From positions 1-64,000 of the forward strand of contig JACEVL010000006.1 in the NCBI GenBank assembly GCA_020284085.1: a stretch of DNA of 64,000 bases. The letters are read 5' to 3'. Of the stretch, positions 10,900-22,800 are shown piece by piece. Under the pieces are notes generated by a model, which did no database searches, was not told where the DNA came from, and saw nothing but the letters and a program-made list of their open reading frames with translations. The stretch's first letter is position 1, and each line of letters begins with the position of its first letter. Origin of the DNA: Aporrectodea caliginosa. Lineage: Eukaryota > Annelida > Clitellata > Crassiclitellata > Lumbricidae. The position numbers and the translations under genes are program-made.

Positions 10900-13800
10900 C
10901 TAAGCGAAGAAGAGCTGAACATGCTGTGTGTATTTTGTGATGGATGGATGTTGTTCCTCCTCGTTCTCAAGACTTAGTCCATTCAGTTTTGCCAAATCTA
11001 CAAGCTACACACAAAAACAATCATCTGAGATATGTTTGCAATAACATGGCCACCATTCAAACAAGGTTTGTTCTTTTATTTAGATCAGTTAAACAAAGAG
11101 CCTCCTAGATTCATGATGATGACAGTGGCGGCGCCAGCATGGGGCTAGGGTGGGCTGAAGCCCCCCTATCGGCGGCTCAGCCCCCCAAACAAAAGTGGGA
11201 AATCACTGCCAATGCCAGAGAGGAGGGGAGAAAGGGAAGGAATTGGGGTTTTAGCTTCCCAAACTTGAAATCCTGGCGCCGCTACTGATGATGACCTGGT
11301 TATGGCTTGGTTTTGGTGTGCTGTCGATAGATGTCTTGTGCATTAGAAGGTATAGAAGGTGCCAACTAATAATAATAATCATAAAAAAACCACACCCTCG
11401 CTACAGCACTCGTCAATAAAACGTGAATTTGGGTATAACGTGGTTGCAGCCATGGATCCCAAATTTAGGGGCCGTCCATAAATGACGTCACGCACCTAGG
11501 GGGGGGGGGTCGGAAATTTGTGACGATGTGTGACATGGGGGGTGGGGGTCTGAGCAGTGTGACGTCACACCAGGCCTATGTTATTAAATTTAACAATTAA
11601 CAACAATTTAATTTTAATAATAACAGCACTAATTATGAGGATTAAATTTTCATTATTTTTAAATTATTTTAATGTATACGGGCACCATTATTAATAACTT
11701 TCTAATTATTTCAATATTTAGTCACCGTTAGATTTTAAAATATTCATGCTTTCGCTATTTGTTCCATAAAGGAGCATTTTGCTTCGCCATGGAAATTGTT
11801 TTTAGGGGGGTCACAGCTTTGTGACGTCATTTTCAGAGGGGGTCTTACTTTTTGTGACGAAGTGTGACGAGGGGGGGTTAAAAATCGGCCAAAATAGCGT
11901 GACGTCATTTATGGACGGCCCCTTACCTTTCATATGTATGGTGTGTGGTTATTTGAAGAAAGACTCATATACCTCCAAATTAGTCAGGCCAATTCTGATG
12001 GAAGCGCTAATTTCTCTTCTCATTGGTCACCCAGCTCATACTTGGTCAAAAGGCAGCACAATATGCATAGTTAGTAGCTATAAAGCATCAATGTCATATT
12101 TGTAAGACTGTTGCTCGAGCAGAACTCTCAGGAAGCAGCATAGTAGCAAGAAGCAGACACAAGTCACCGAATGTTCAAAGAAAACCTAAACTCGATTAGT
12201 TCATCTATTTGTCTTCAATATCCAGATAAAGCAAGAATTTGTTCATTATGCATTGTTACTTTCTGGCTTTAAGGTGCTGTGTATGCCCCGTACAGATTTA
12301 AAATTATTATTGCTACACAAATTTTCCTTTGGCATTCCATACATGCAGGGTTTAAAGTGGTGTGGGAACTGTGGGAACGGCGTTCCCACTGCTCTCGAAA
12401 TTGTTTGCTTGCGTTCCCACTGCTCATCATGCAATGGAACCCTGATAACACATGCTCTACACTAAAACTCTTCTTCAGCGTTCCCACTGCTCACCCAAAC
12501 CACTTTAACCACTGCATACATGCAGTCAAAAGTTCATGGAGCCTGAACGCTGTCAAAACGAAAGAACTAAGCAACCACCATTTATCAAACAACACGATCT
12601 TATTTTTAAAATTTCATATCTATTTAAAAACATAATTTTGAATTAAATGCAAATTTCTGGAACTCCAATGGCGCTTGTGGTATCTATTAGGCTCATTTTG
12701 TGACAACACTGCGTTATAATGACCTCGTTAGCCAACCACAACCTGCAAATACACATCTACACACAAATGTACTGAAACTTTGGTCACTCCACACTATTTC
12801 AGTAAAACACGGCCCTCTCTATAATGCGGTTCTAGATACGGATCTCAAATCCCATGTTATAGGAACTGTCCGGTGTACATATATAACACTAAGTCTGTCT
12901 GACCTAACAATTTAGCATTGATTTGTAACGTGATAAATCCAGCTTAAAGTCCAGTTTATTTTCCACATCAGGGTGTTTTGACAGAAAGGCATGGTAAAGG
13001 AATCATGTCTTGAGGCATGATTGGAGAAGATCAACAACAGGATGAAAGATTGTCGGTTCCGAGGAGTGTAAACTTGAAAGACACTCCTCTGCAGTGTCTA
13101 AAAAACAAGAATTTCCATTTGGGAAGTCCCAGAGTGAGACATTAAGAGGGCTGGAAGGGATAAAGGTGAGACCATGTTCCGGTATTAGCATCAGTTCCTG
13201 GCAAGCAGAGTGGCGAAATTATGCCAAACAATCTCAGGAGTTGAGCACATACCATATTGAGACTTCTTCTGCAAATAATCTGTTAGATTATTTGCAGATG
13301 ACAATGATAATTGCTTCACCCATTCATGATAAAGGTATAAGCAGAAGCAATCATCTGAGATAAGTTTGCAATATCATGGGCACCATTCAAAAAAATTCTG
13401 GCAATGCCACATTTTCTAGATTGGTATAAAAGAAAAACTACTATGTTACAGGCAAGGAAATAAATCAAATTAACCCAGTTTGAAATATTGAAAACTAACC
13501 TCATTATTGATTTTGATGCATTCACACAGGCTAAACCATAAATAGTTTTCTAAAGTTAAACAAATAAATCAAATGTAAATTTCACTTGGTATATACAGTA
13601 GGGTGGTCCTTATGTGGCATAAAAAATCAAATGGGCACTTTTTAGATTTCTTACCCCTGGATATTGTTATATGTAATGAAAAACAAATTAAACCCCCAAA
13701 AATGTAAAGTTATAATATGATTAAGAGGTGCCACACTCGTCACGAAGTTCTCGTTGGACTCTGCAGCAAATCGACACATTCCCTTGCAGATGGAAAACAG

Positions 13801-16800
13801 GTGAATAATGATGTTAGTTATGAGTTAATTTCACCTGAACTATCTGGAGGCGACAAAGTTGAAAGATTACCAGTGGTTATTTCTGGTGCTCCCAAGCTGC
13901 CAGCAGGAACAGGTGAAGCAATGGCCAAAGCAGTGGTAGACTGCTTGAAAGACTGGACTATCAAAGACTGCGTTTAGGCAATGTCATTTGATACAACCAG
14001 TAGCAATAGTGGCATTAATCTTTGAGCTTGTACACTAATCGAGCTAAAGATGGGAAGACACTCCATCTTTCATGTCACCATCACATAATGGAACTTGCGG
14101 CAGATAAGGCCTTTATTGCGTGTGACATACAGTCAAGTGGTCCTGACATTCTGTTCTTTAAGTGTTTCGAGCAACATTGGCAATTTATAGACACGGAACA
14201 GTACACAACTCTTGGTGATGGCGTGGCAGACAATGAAGATAATATAATGTTTTGCAAAGAGCAGTTGGTGATAACACAAGCACATGATGACTATCAGGAG
14301 CTGCTGGAACTGACAATCATCTACGTTGGTGGCATTCCTTGCAAGAGGAATCTGGTTCATGAAACCAGGAGTACTCCATCAAGCCAGCTGGATGGCTCGT
14401 GTCATCTGTGCAATCAAAATAACGCCCTTTCATGCACAGTTTGTTAAGATTAAACGTGAGCAAGCTGGTATACAGAAATTTGCTATCTTTGCCTCCAAGG
14501 TTTATGTCCGCTACTGGTTTTAGCTCTGCTTGTAGCTGCAGCTCTTGCAAGCGACTTGGCATTCCTCATCAGGCTTCTTAATTATGGAATCAAAGCTGTC
14601 TCTAAAGCGGCTAGCAGCGCTTTTTAAAGACACCTTTGGTACCTGAGTGAAACTCTTTTATCACTGTCATTTTTGATCCTGACATCTCTGTTGCAGTCAA
14701 GCGTGAGTTGGTGAAGGCCTTGGAAACACAAGAGCACCCTCCAAAACGGATAATTGTTGAAGTTGCTGCAACACCTTATCAACGAAAAGACTGTTTCTAA
14801 CTTCGTGACCAAATCTTCATGTAGTTTCTTTGAAGTGTCGAGTCTTCCAAGGGGTTATTGCATAATTACGTAACGCTCCAGGGTGGGTGGGTGGGTGGGG
14901 TCCTTGAAAACGTTATGAAACGTTAGGTGGGTGGGCGGAGCTGAACGTTACGTAACGCTTTTAAAAGCAGTTTAGTTATAAATGAATTTTAAATTGACAT
15001 CAAATGACACGATGTGATCGATGTTCAACATCGTGCCATTGATTTAAAACTTAACTAAAACACGCAATAGGCCTAGTATAAAGCAAGCATTTATTGAGCA
15101 TTATTTTAAAATTAAAAGTTGAAATTTAATCGGTTTTATTTGTAAAAATTTAACGAAAAATTAAATTTGTTAGACAACAATCGATATGGTCAAGAAAAGT
15201 AAAGTTAATCATATGCCAGATCTTTACCGAGACCTAACTGTAAATACGTAATGCTGGGGTGGGTGGGTGGGTCTATGGAAACGTTACGAAGCGTTACAGG
15301 GTGGGTGCGTGGGTCAAAAACGGTCATTTTCGGCGTTACGGTACGTAATTATGCAATGACCCCCAACAGAGTTTCTGATAGTTGACCCACTCGAATGGGA
15401 AAAGCCATCTGACTACCAAGGTGCCATTGAGTTTGTTCAAACAATGAAGGTCGTTAACGACTTGCGGAAAGGGGAGTTGCACTTGTGCAGAATTTCAATA
15501 GTATTCTCACAAAGAATGAGGGCCAAAAACAATTCCTACTGCAGTTAGTGAAGCAACATCAGCAAAAGTATCCATATGCACCGAAACAGACAGTAACTAA
15601 GAACTCACAACCATAGCAAATATTAGCGAGTTGTAAATCTATCTGTAGACTAGGTTATTGTGTAACATAACAAAATTGTTTATAATTTATTTTGTATGTA
15701 ATCAGTTAGGGAGTTTACAGTTTCCTGCTATCATAAATACCTAATTACCTAATACCTATTAAGAACAGTATTTGTTACAAGGTATGTGACTTTTCTTGCA
15801 AAAAAAGTTAACGGTGAATGTGAATTTTTCTTACATTCAACAGTTACTTACAACTAGTAGCTTGTGGCACCTTTTCAAAACATCCAATAATTCCCAAAAA
15901 AATTGTATATCATTTTCTTAACACAAAGAACAATATTGAGGGGTAAGACTTCCAAATTTTCAACTTCCATTTTTAAGGACCACCCTAATATACAGTGACA
16001 AACAATATACACTACTTAACCAGTACTACGATAAACACGCTTTTTCAATGTTTTCAGAGATGGTTGGAGGTTAAGCCTAAAGAAAAACACAGCTAGAGGC
16101 CAGTACACAAATATAACAATCTATAAATAAGTTAATTAAATATGATTAGTTAAGTTTTAATAAAGCCATGCAGGCAACATACTGAGAAGAACAATTCTTC
16201 AGACAAGCCAGTTTGCAATGTCATATGCTAACTCAACTACACATTTTCTCCATTCCAGCAGTATACAAAGAATGGGTGGTTACTTCACGCTTATTTCAAA
16301 GGGACGATATACAATGTCATTATTTTATTGTAGTCAATCCAGCTAATACATTAGATCTATGATAGTTGAAGATGCAGAAATGACCTCGACTGAGTGTGTG
16401 CTATCAATTCACCATTTTCAAGGAAATTTAAATGTGAGGTTCATCAATTCAAATAGAATCTGAAATGTGTGATGCACTCCAACAAGTACATACCTGACTG
16501 GTCTGGATAACCTTTAGAGCAGACTACCTCGATCAGTGCAATACCAATTCTCAGAGCCACATCACCAGGTACCTTCAAAAGCAAATTAATTAAATGAAAT
16601 GGTTAAACATATTGTAATCTTTCCTAATGAAAACCTTATGATATTCAAGAACAAAATAAATTCATTCATTCATTCATTCATTCCGGATATTTATATAACG
16701 CCTCTTCAACAAACCTACTCAGAGGCGCTCCCAGGCCAGCCACGGCCAAACAGAAAGTAGTAAGGCCAAAAAAAATAATGCTGTGTTTCCGGTAACATAG

Positions 16801-19800
16801 CTTTAAAAAACTGGGTAGGTAGGTAGGAAAATAATTTTATTTTGTAAAATAATTTTATCCAACAATTTGCTCTTACACCTTGCTAAAACAGTTTTGCGTT
16901 CTTTGAACTTATTTGTTATAGATCAGGGGTTCTTAAACTTTTTAGAAGCAGGGACTGGCTGTGCATTTATGATGTTGTTGGCGGACCACCAGTTAGAAAT
17001 GCAAAATTTTATCTGACAATCGAATCCAAGATAAAGGGAAATTAGAGGAATGAGTCCATATTTTATCTTAATATTTTATTGAAATTATTCTAAGAGCGAA
17101 ATAATGCGAAATAGTGACTAAATCAATAAACTGCTTTTACAAATATATGTAATTAATTATGTTCTTGTTATTCATTGTTAAATATAACATATAATATAGA
17201 ATGTATTTATTATAGTTATAGGAAGCGTTAAGTTTTTATAAATAATAACTAGTAATTTTATTACACGAGAAGGCTTACTCCTATCTAAAAGTAGCAAGCC
17301 TAATTACTGAAAGTTTATTAAATTAAACTTGACTAAACTTACAGCAAATGGAGTCAAGCAAGTCATGGCTAAATTACAGAGTTCTCCATATTCCTAAAGA
17401 AACATTGATCCAGAATGCAGCCAACGATCCAGTCTTTTCAAATATAGCATTTAAACCTTTATCATTTGCAAGTTCTATGAGTTTATCATCAAGAACTGTA
17501 GTAAGCTGATTACCTGCTGAATGACGAAACAGTAATTAGTGGGAAACGTGAGCATGTTTATTCCTGACAGTGGTTTTGGGCTGTTTTCATCTCCGGAAGA
17601 AACAAATCCATATTTTAAATATTCTTGATCGTATTTTCTATTAAACAAACGATGTTTCTTGGCTTTTTTTAAAAGAGATCCTTCCCGTACATTATCATCG
17701 TTTTCTTGTGTGCTGTCACTGTCCGTGTCTGAGTTGCGGCGCTTTGCTGTTGTTTCATTACTTTTAAAGAAACTGTCCAAAGAGACTTGATGTGCTTTGC
17801 TCATTGTTTCTCTTATTTTTAAATTTAAAACTAAGATTTCTAGAACTTTATTTCGTGTTTAAATTTGTCTTATTGCAAATAAACAAAAATATTCATACGC
17901 TAGCGTTTTCTTAATTATCGCTCAATTCCATCAACAAAGAACAAATATCTGGCGTACGAATGGTTGTGTTCAGTTGGTGACAGTTTCAATCGCTAGGTGA
18001 TCGAAGTCCATATGCCTAGCGATCACGGTGTGGCGATAATGGGAACTTTAGATCTAGAATCTAGATTGATTTATTGCAAATAACGTTAAATAATAATTTC
18101 ATTCTATAAATTTTTTAACTTAAAAAATATATCTATAATTATCTGTATTTTCCAGGAATAAGTTGATCAAATTTTTTTATTTATAGGGATTGTTTCGCGG
18201 ACCGGCGACTTGATACCGCGGACCGGCGCCGGTCCGCGGACCACATACTTTAAGAACCACTGTTATAGATGGTATGCTGCTGTTTTAAAGTATATATTGT
18301 TGCAGATATAATAACACAACAGTTAAACAAGCATTTAGTATTAAAATCTAGTCAAATTAAAAACCTTTAAATGAATAGCCATATTATTTGCAAATTATTT
18401 TTATACAACAATTTGCTCCTTCACCTTGCTAAAACAGTTTTGCGTTCCTTAAACTTATTTGTCATAGATGGTATGAGCACTGCTATTTTAAAGTATATGC
18501 CGGTGCCCTTCAGACCAGACCCGTTCACGAGGGCTGCAGAATGTTGCACCCTCTGAAAATGTGTCCGCACGCAAGCTATCCTGCATTGGCCGGTGACAGC
18601 TGTCAATCAATGTAGCACACATATTACATTTAACTAGTCTCTAGGAATCAATACGAAATTTGGAGGTTGTTTTCCCGTAGATGTTGCTGATACATTGAAT
18701 ACAGTGATGGGATTTGGGAAATAGCCCTTGCAAGTTACTGTGAAAAATTTATTCCTCAACCATTGGACGCATGCATGTTAACACTGACCATGGGAAACTT
18801 AGCCCGTTTATTGCTCTAATTAACGGTGCCCTTATTTACATACCTCTGGCAAGGAAAGCAATGTTATCAATGTCGTAAATCTGCACCTCTGGCACGCAAA
18901 GGTTAAATTCACGTGTCAATAAAAAATTGTAAAAAAAATTTTTTTTAAAAAAAAATTTTTTTTAAAAAAAATTTTTTCACAAAATTTTCCCAGTCGGGCC
19001 TAAAAAAGTGACTCGGTCGGGTTACCGGAAACACGACATTATTTTTTTGGGGCCTAAGGACATGAAATAGAAAACCTTATTTCATTTGATCACAGTCAGA
19101 TCAATTCATGACTGATACACCAGATCTGTACACATGAAATAGATCTGAATTGCAATAATAAATTTATGCAAGTTACCGCAATGCTGTCTTGTAATCATAA
19201 CTGGACACACTAGTCATCACTGAACATCTCACAAACTTCTGGACAACTAATTTCAACACAAAAAATACTAAGGTTTGAAGGAAATTTAGTAACAATACGA
19301 CATACTTTGTCATGGTGGAGGATGTTGCTTGCAATATGACAACCAATTTCTGCCAAGTCTACGTTTTCACTCAGAAGGCAACTTATACCGAAAGCTAAAA
19401 CAGTCTCCGATGAACTGGTTGACTTTTGATTCTCACCACCATGTACAAAGAGCCACTCAACAGCACGTCTTTCAGCAAGGAAATTACATACCTGAAAATC
19501 GAACAATCACAGCAACCAGGTGCTTATTCGTGTTCAGGTAGTAACTGAGAAACTACCTGACTTAACATTTACCCATTAAATCATCTAGCAAAAAGATCTG
19601 TATGCATGTAGTTTCATAAAGTTCCATATAAATTTATACACCTGATTTTCCCGTCTCATCATTAGAACTCTACATGCGCTGTTTGTCAGGAATAGTACAT
19701 ATATTAGATATGTGGTTTATGAAAATTCTTGTTGATATAGAGACCATGAAGTCAACATGAGGGCTCATGAGAAGCTAATGGCATTTGTCACCTCAAACTT

Positions 19801-22800
19801 AAAGAATCATTGTATATAGCTTCCAGTGACTCTTAGTTAATTGTATGTAATCTCTGTAGCGAAAAAGATCACATGCTGAGAATGGACTATATACTGACAT
19901 TTTTCATAAGCTTACACCTCAAGGAAGTCAGGTAAAAATCTTCACGAATTTTGGTCCAAAACTATACAATCTTTAAAAAATATAAAAAATTATTTGGCGG
20001 AAAATAGCATATAAAAAACGTGACCTGTCTCTATGCTATGTGTCAACAACAACAACATAAATTGGCCTTAACATATCATGCAGCATAATACTGTTCGTAG
20101 TACAACCGAAAAACAATGTCTTCCTGCCCTGTACTTAGCTTCAGAGTGGCACTTAAGAAATTTGGAGTTTACAAAACAAAGTGAGACACAGAAACCAATT
20201 GGTTTGAGCGCTCACCTTTTACAACATGCAGCGTGCAGGTTCAAGCCTTCCCAAAAGTGGTTACTGTGCAGGGACCTTGAGCAAGTCTTTCATGCACAAT
20301 TGCTCGGCACCACTGATAGTGGTGCTTAATAATAAGAAACAAACAAATTTATAAATTATAACTTGGCAACACCTTGTAAAATATGATTACTTACACTTTT
20401 TGCTGTAGCTAGTAAAACTTCATGAGGAATGCCATCAGAACGACCGATCAGATTTTGAAGGCTTTGGTTGGAATCATGAGTACAGACATCTACGAAGTCA
20501 GCCCGAGACAAAGCAAGCAGAAGCAGCCGCCCAGCAATTGATCGGATTTCATCCGTCAGTGATGCATCTAATATTAAATTACCTAAAACAACAGAACATA
20601 ATCTTCTAAATGCACTGCTTCAATTGCCATCACAGTGTTACATCCAAACAGTTACTTCAATAGATATTGCTAGCACACAGATCCAGAGGCCAAATGTGTT
20701 CAGCACAATAATGCACAGACTTCAAAGGCATCTTTGTCAAATAGTCTTATTAACGGTGATTTTCAGAAACCTTAATCCCTAACTCAAATTGTTGTTTCCT
20801 TAAGGAATATTCCAAGCTCTGATAAATGATAATACAAACACTAAACATTCTAATTCCACCATATTACCATGACTATTATTGTCTTTTGGGTTCAATAATA
20901 ATAAATATAATCATGATAAAAACCACAAAATTCTAAAATGCCATAAACTGAATATTTTTTGAACTGCCTAACCAGCTGTAACTAAGACAATTTCTAATAA
21001 TGTGAGGAGGGATGTTTTAGGAGAGGCAGAATTTTTTAAATTTAAATTATGGCAATTGACTATGATAAAATTAATAAATTTACAAACTGATAATGACAAA
21101 GTTTGACTGAGATTGATTTAAGAAAAACACAAACAAAATGCAAGCTATCAATTTTTATGATACACTGCTGCAATAAATGCTTCATACGTCAATTTAGGAT
21201 GATCAATTTTTTTCAACACATAATATATGCACAGTTTAAAGCAATCCTACAAAAATTTACCTATGTACATTTCTTTTTAATACACTCAAACAGCTAATAT
21301 TAATAATTTTGGCAGGAAATAAATTTCGCATACAATGACACGATCAATAATAATACCCATCAACTTTCTTGAACTTGGCAGGAAATGAACTCTGAATTGG
21401 GGAAACAAACTAATAGCTTCATTGCCAGGTAATACTTTCAACATTTAAAGTTAAACACATACATATGACACTGAGATGATTTCGGTGTAAACTCCAGTCC
21501 ACTTGTTGCAACGAGACATATTCAAACACTTCTTCAATGGACTGAAAGTCATTTGGTCGCAGCAAAGCACGGATAGTGTCACGTCGCTCTTTGTAGCTTT
21601 CAAGAACCTACATCGAAACGGATCATTACTGAAACTGTATTTAATTCAAAAATGTTTTGGATTCTATTTTCAAATCATATTCTGGGCCATCAATACATAA
21701 CAACAAAGATGACTAATCTTAAACTCTTTTGCAAGGTGTTTAAACAGTTTTTTTTACACAAATGCAACACATAACAAATATAGTACATCTGCCATACTGT
21801 TGGTTCTCCTGGTTTCCTTCTAGTTCTGGTTCTTCATGTTCCCTGACCTATCGAATTTGCACCAGGCTTATCTAACAGGCACAAGTATTGTATTTCAACA
21901 TCCAGCTACATCTTCCTTCCAGCCCTTCAAACTTCACTACACCTGATGTATTATACAGTTTGTTCCGACATATTGTCACAACTGCATAATTTTAGACCTT
22001 CAATGTAATCGTAAAAATATTGTTATTACATGCATGGAACACATTGGAACAGCCTTCCAGCCTCTACTCGTATTCAGAGGGAGATGTGTTTACGCTTTCA
22101 AAAACAATTGAAACTTTTTCTGTTATGGAAGTCTTAGTACTTTTGTCATAATTGACATTGCAAAGCACCCGACTGACAATGCTATATAAATTGTCATACT
22201 TACATTCACTACATTACATTACACTACATTAGACACAATTTATACAGAACTACTTTTAAATACAGTAGCATTTGGTTATTAGTGTTTGAACGTTCATCCA
22301 CAATTCCGGAGTAAAATGCTGAAAGCATGTTGACTAAACAAATATTTCCAGAACTTTTCTTCTATTTCCCTATCTGTAAAAATCATTCTGCACTACGGGT
22401 AGTCCATATCTAATTCTTTTGTTTTATCTGAAAATTCTTACTTTTTCATCCAAATAAATCTTCACTGGAGGAGCAGTGGCCATGGTTTCAGGTTGCTTGT
22501 TGCATGAAGTTCCTGTGCCAACAGAGGTGTCTTTGGTGTTAGAGGTATTTCCACGGACATCCGCTGTTTTGTTTGGACTGATACGTTCCGCTCCTATAAC
22601 ACGGTTGATAGTTTCTCGGGTGTTGCTACCAGCCTGCATTTCAGGGAACATGGAAGCACCAGCCGTTGACATCGAGTCTACAAACTGCCTAATCATGTTT
22701 CCAATTGGTCTGAAAAAAAACAGAAGGAGGTTCTGCATTTACAGCACAATGCAATACTACAACACCATTTATCTAATCTAATCTAATCTAATCTAATCTG

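Larger units (their letters stand above)
13599..15987 (+). mobile_element. hAT-type transposon with decayed transposase gene
   Basis: TIR TAGGGTGGTCCTTA at both ends, flanked by a perfect 8-bp duplication ATATACAG (13591-13598, 15988-15995). The inside encodes plus-strand remnants: one stretch at 13717-13977, then, after a stop, DTTSSNSG and a second stretch with [18 protein letters not shown] and [26 protein letters not shown] looks like a catalytic-Asp motif of an RNase H-fold transposase. Stops and frameshifts show it is dead. A second MITE (14851-15363) is inserted in it. It lies in an intron of the DESI-PUL gene. Confidence 0.85.
16764..19054. mobile_element. PIF/Harbinger-like element carrying a nested hAT element
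   Basis: About 34-bp inverted repeats (GGCCAAAAAAAATAATGCTG then TGTTTCCGGTAAC; right end GGCCCCAAAAAAATAATGTC then GTGTTTCCGGTAAC) are flanked by TAA on both sides (16761-16763, 19055-19057). Without the hAT insertion it would be about 940 bp. It contains two related copies of about 100 bp (about 16835-16950 plus 18271-18300, and 18388-18505). No transposase was seen. Confidence 0.75.

Noticed and set aside
12246..12635. Several overlapping ORFs on both strands
   Set aside because: They lie on a palindromic hAT MITE (12346-12514) and have no protein features.
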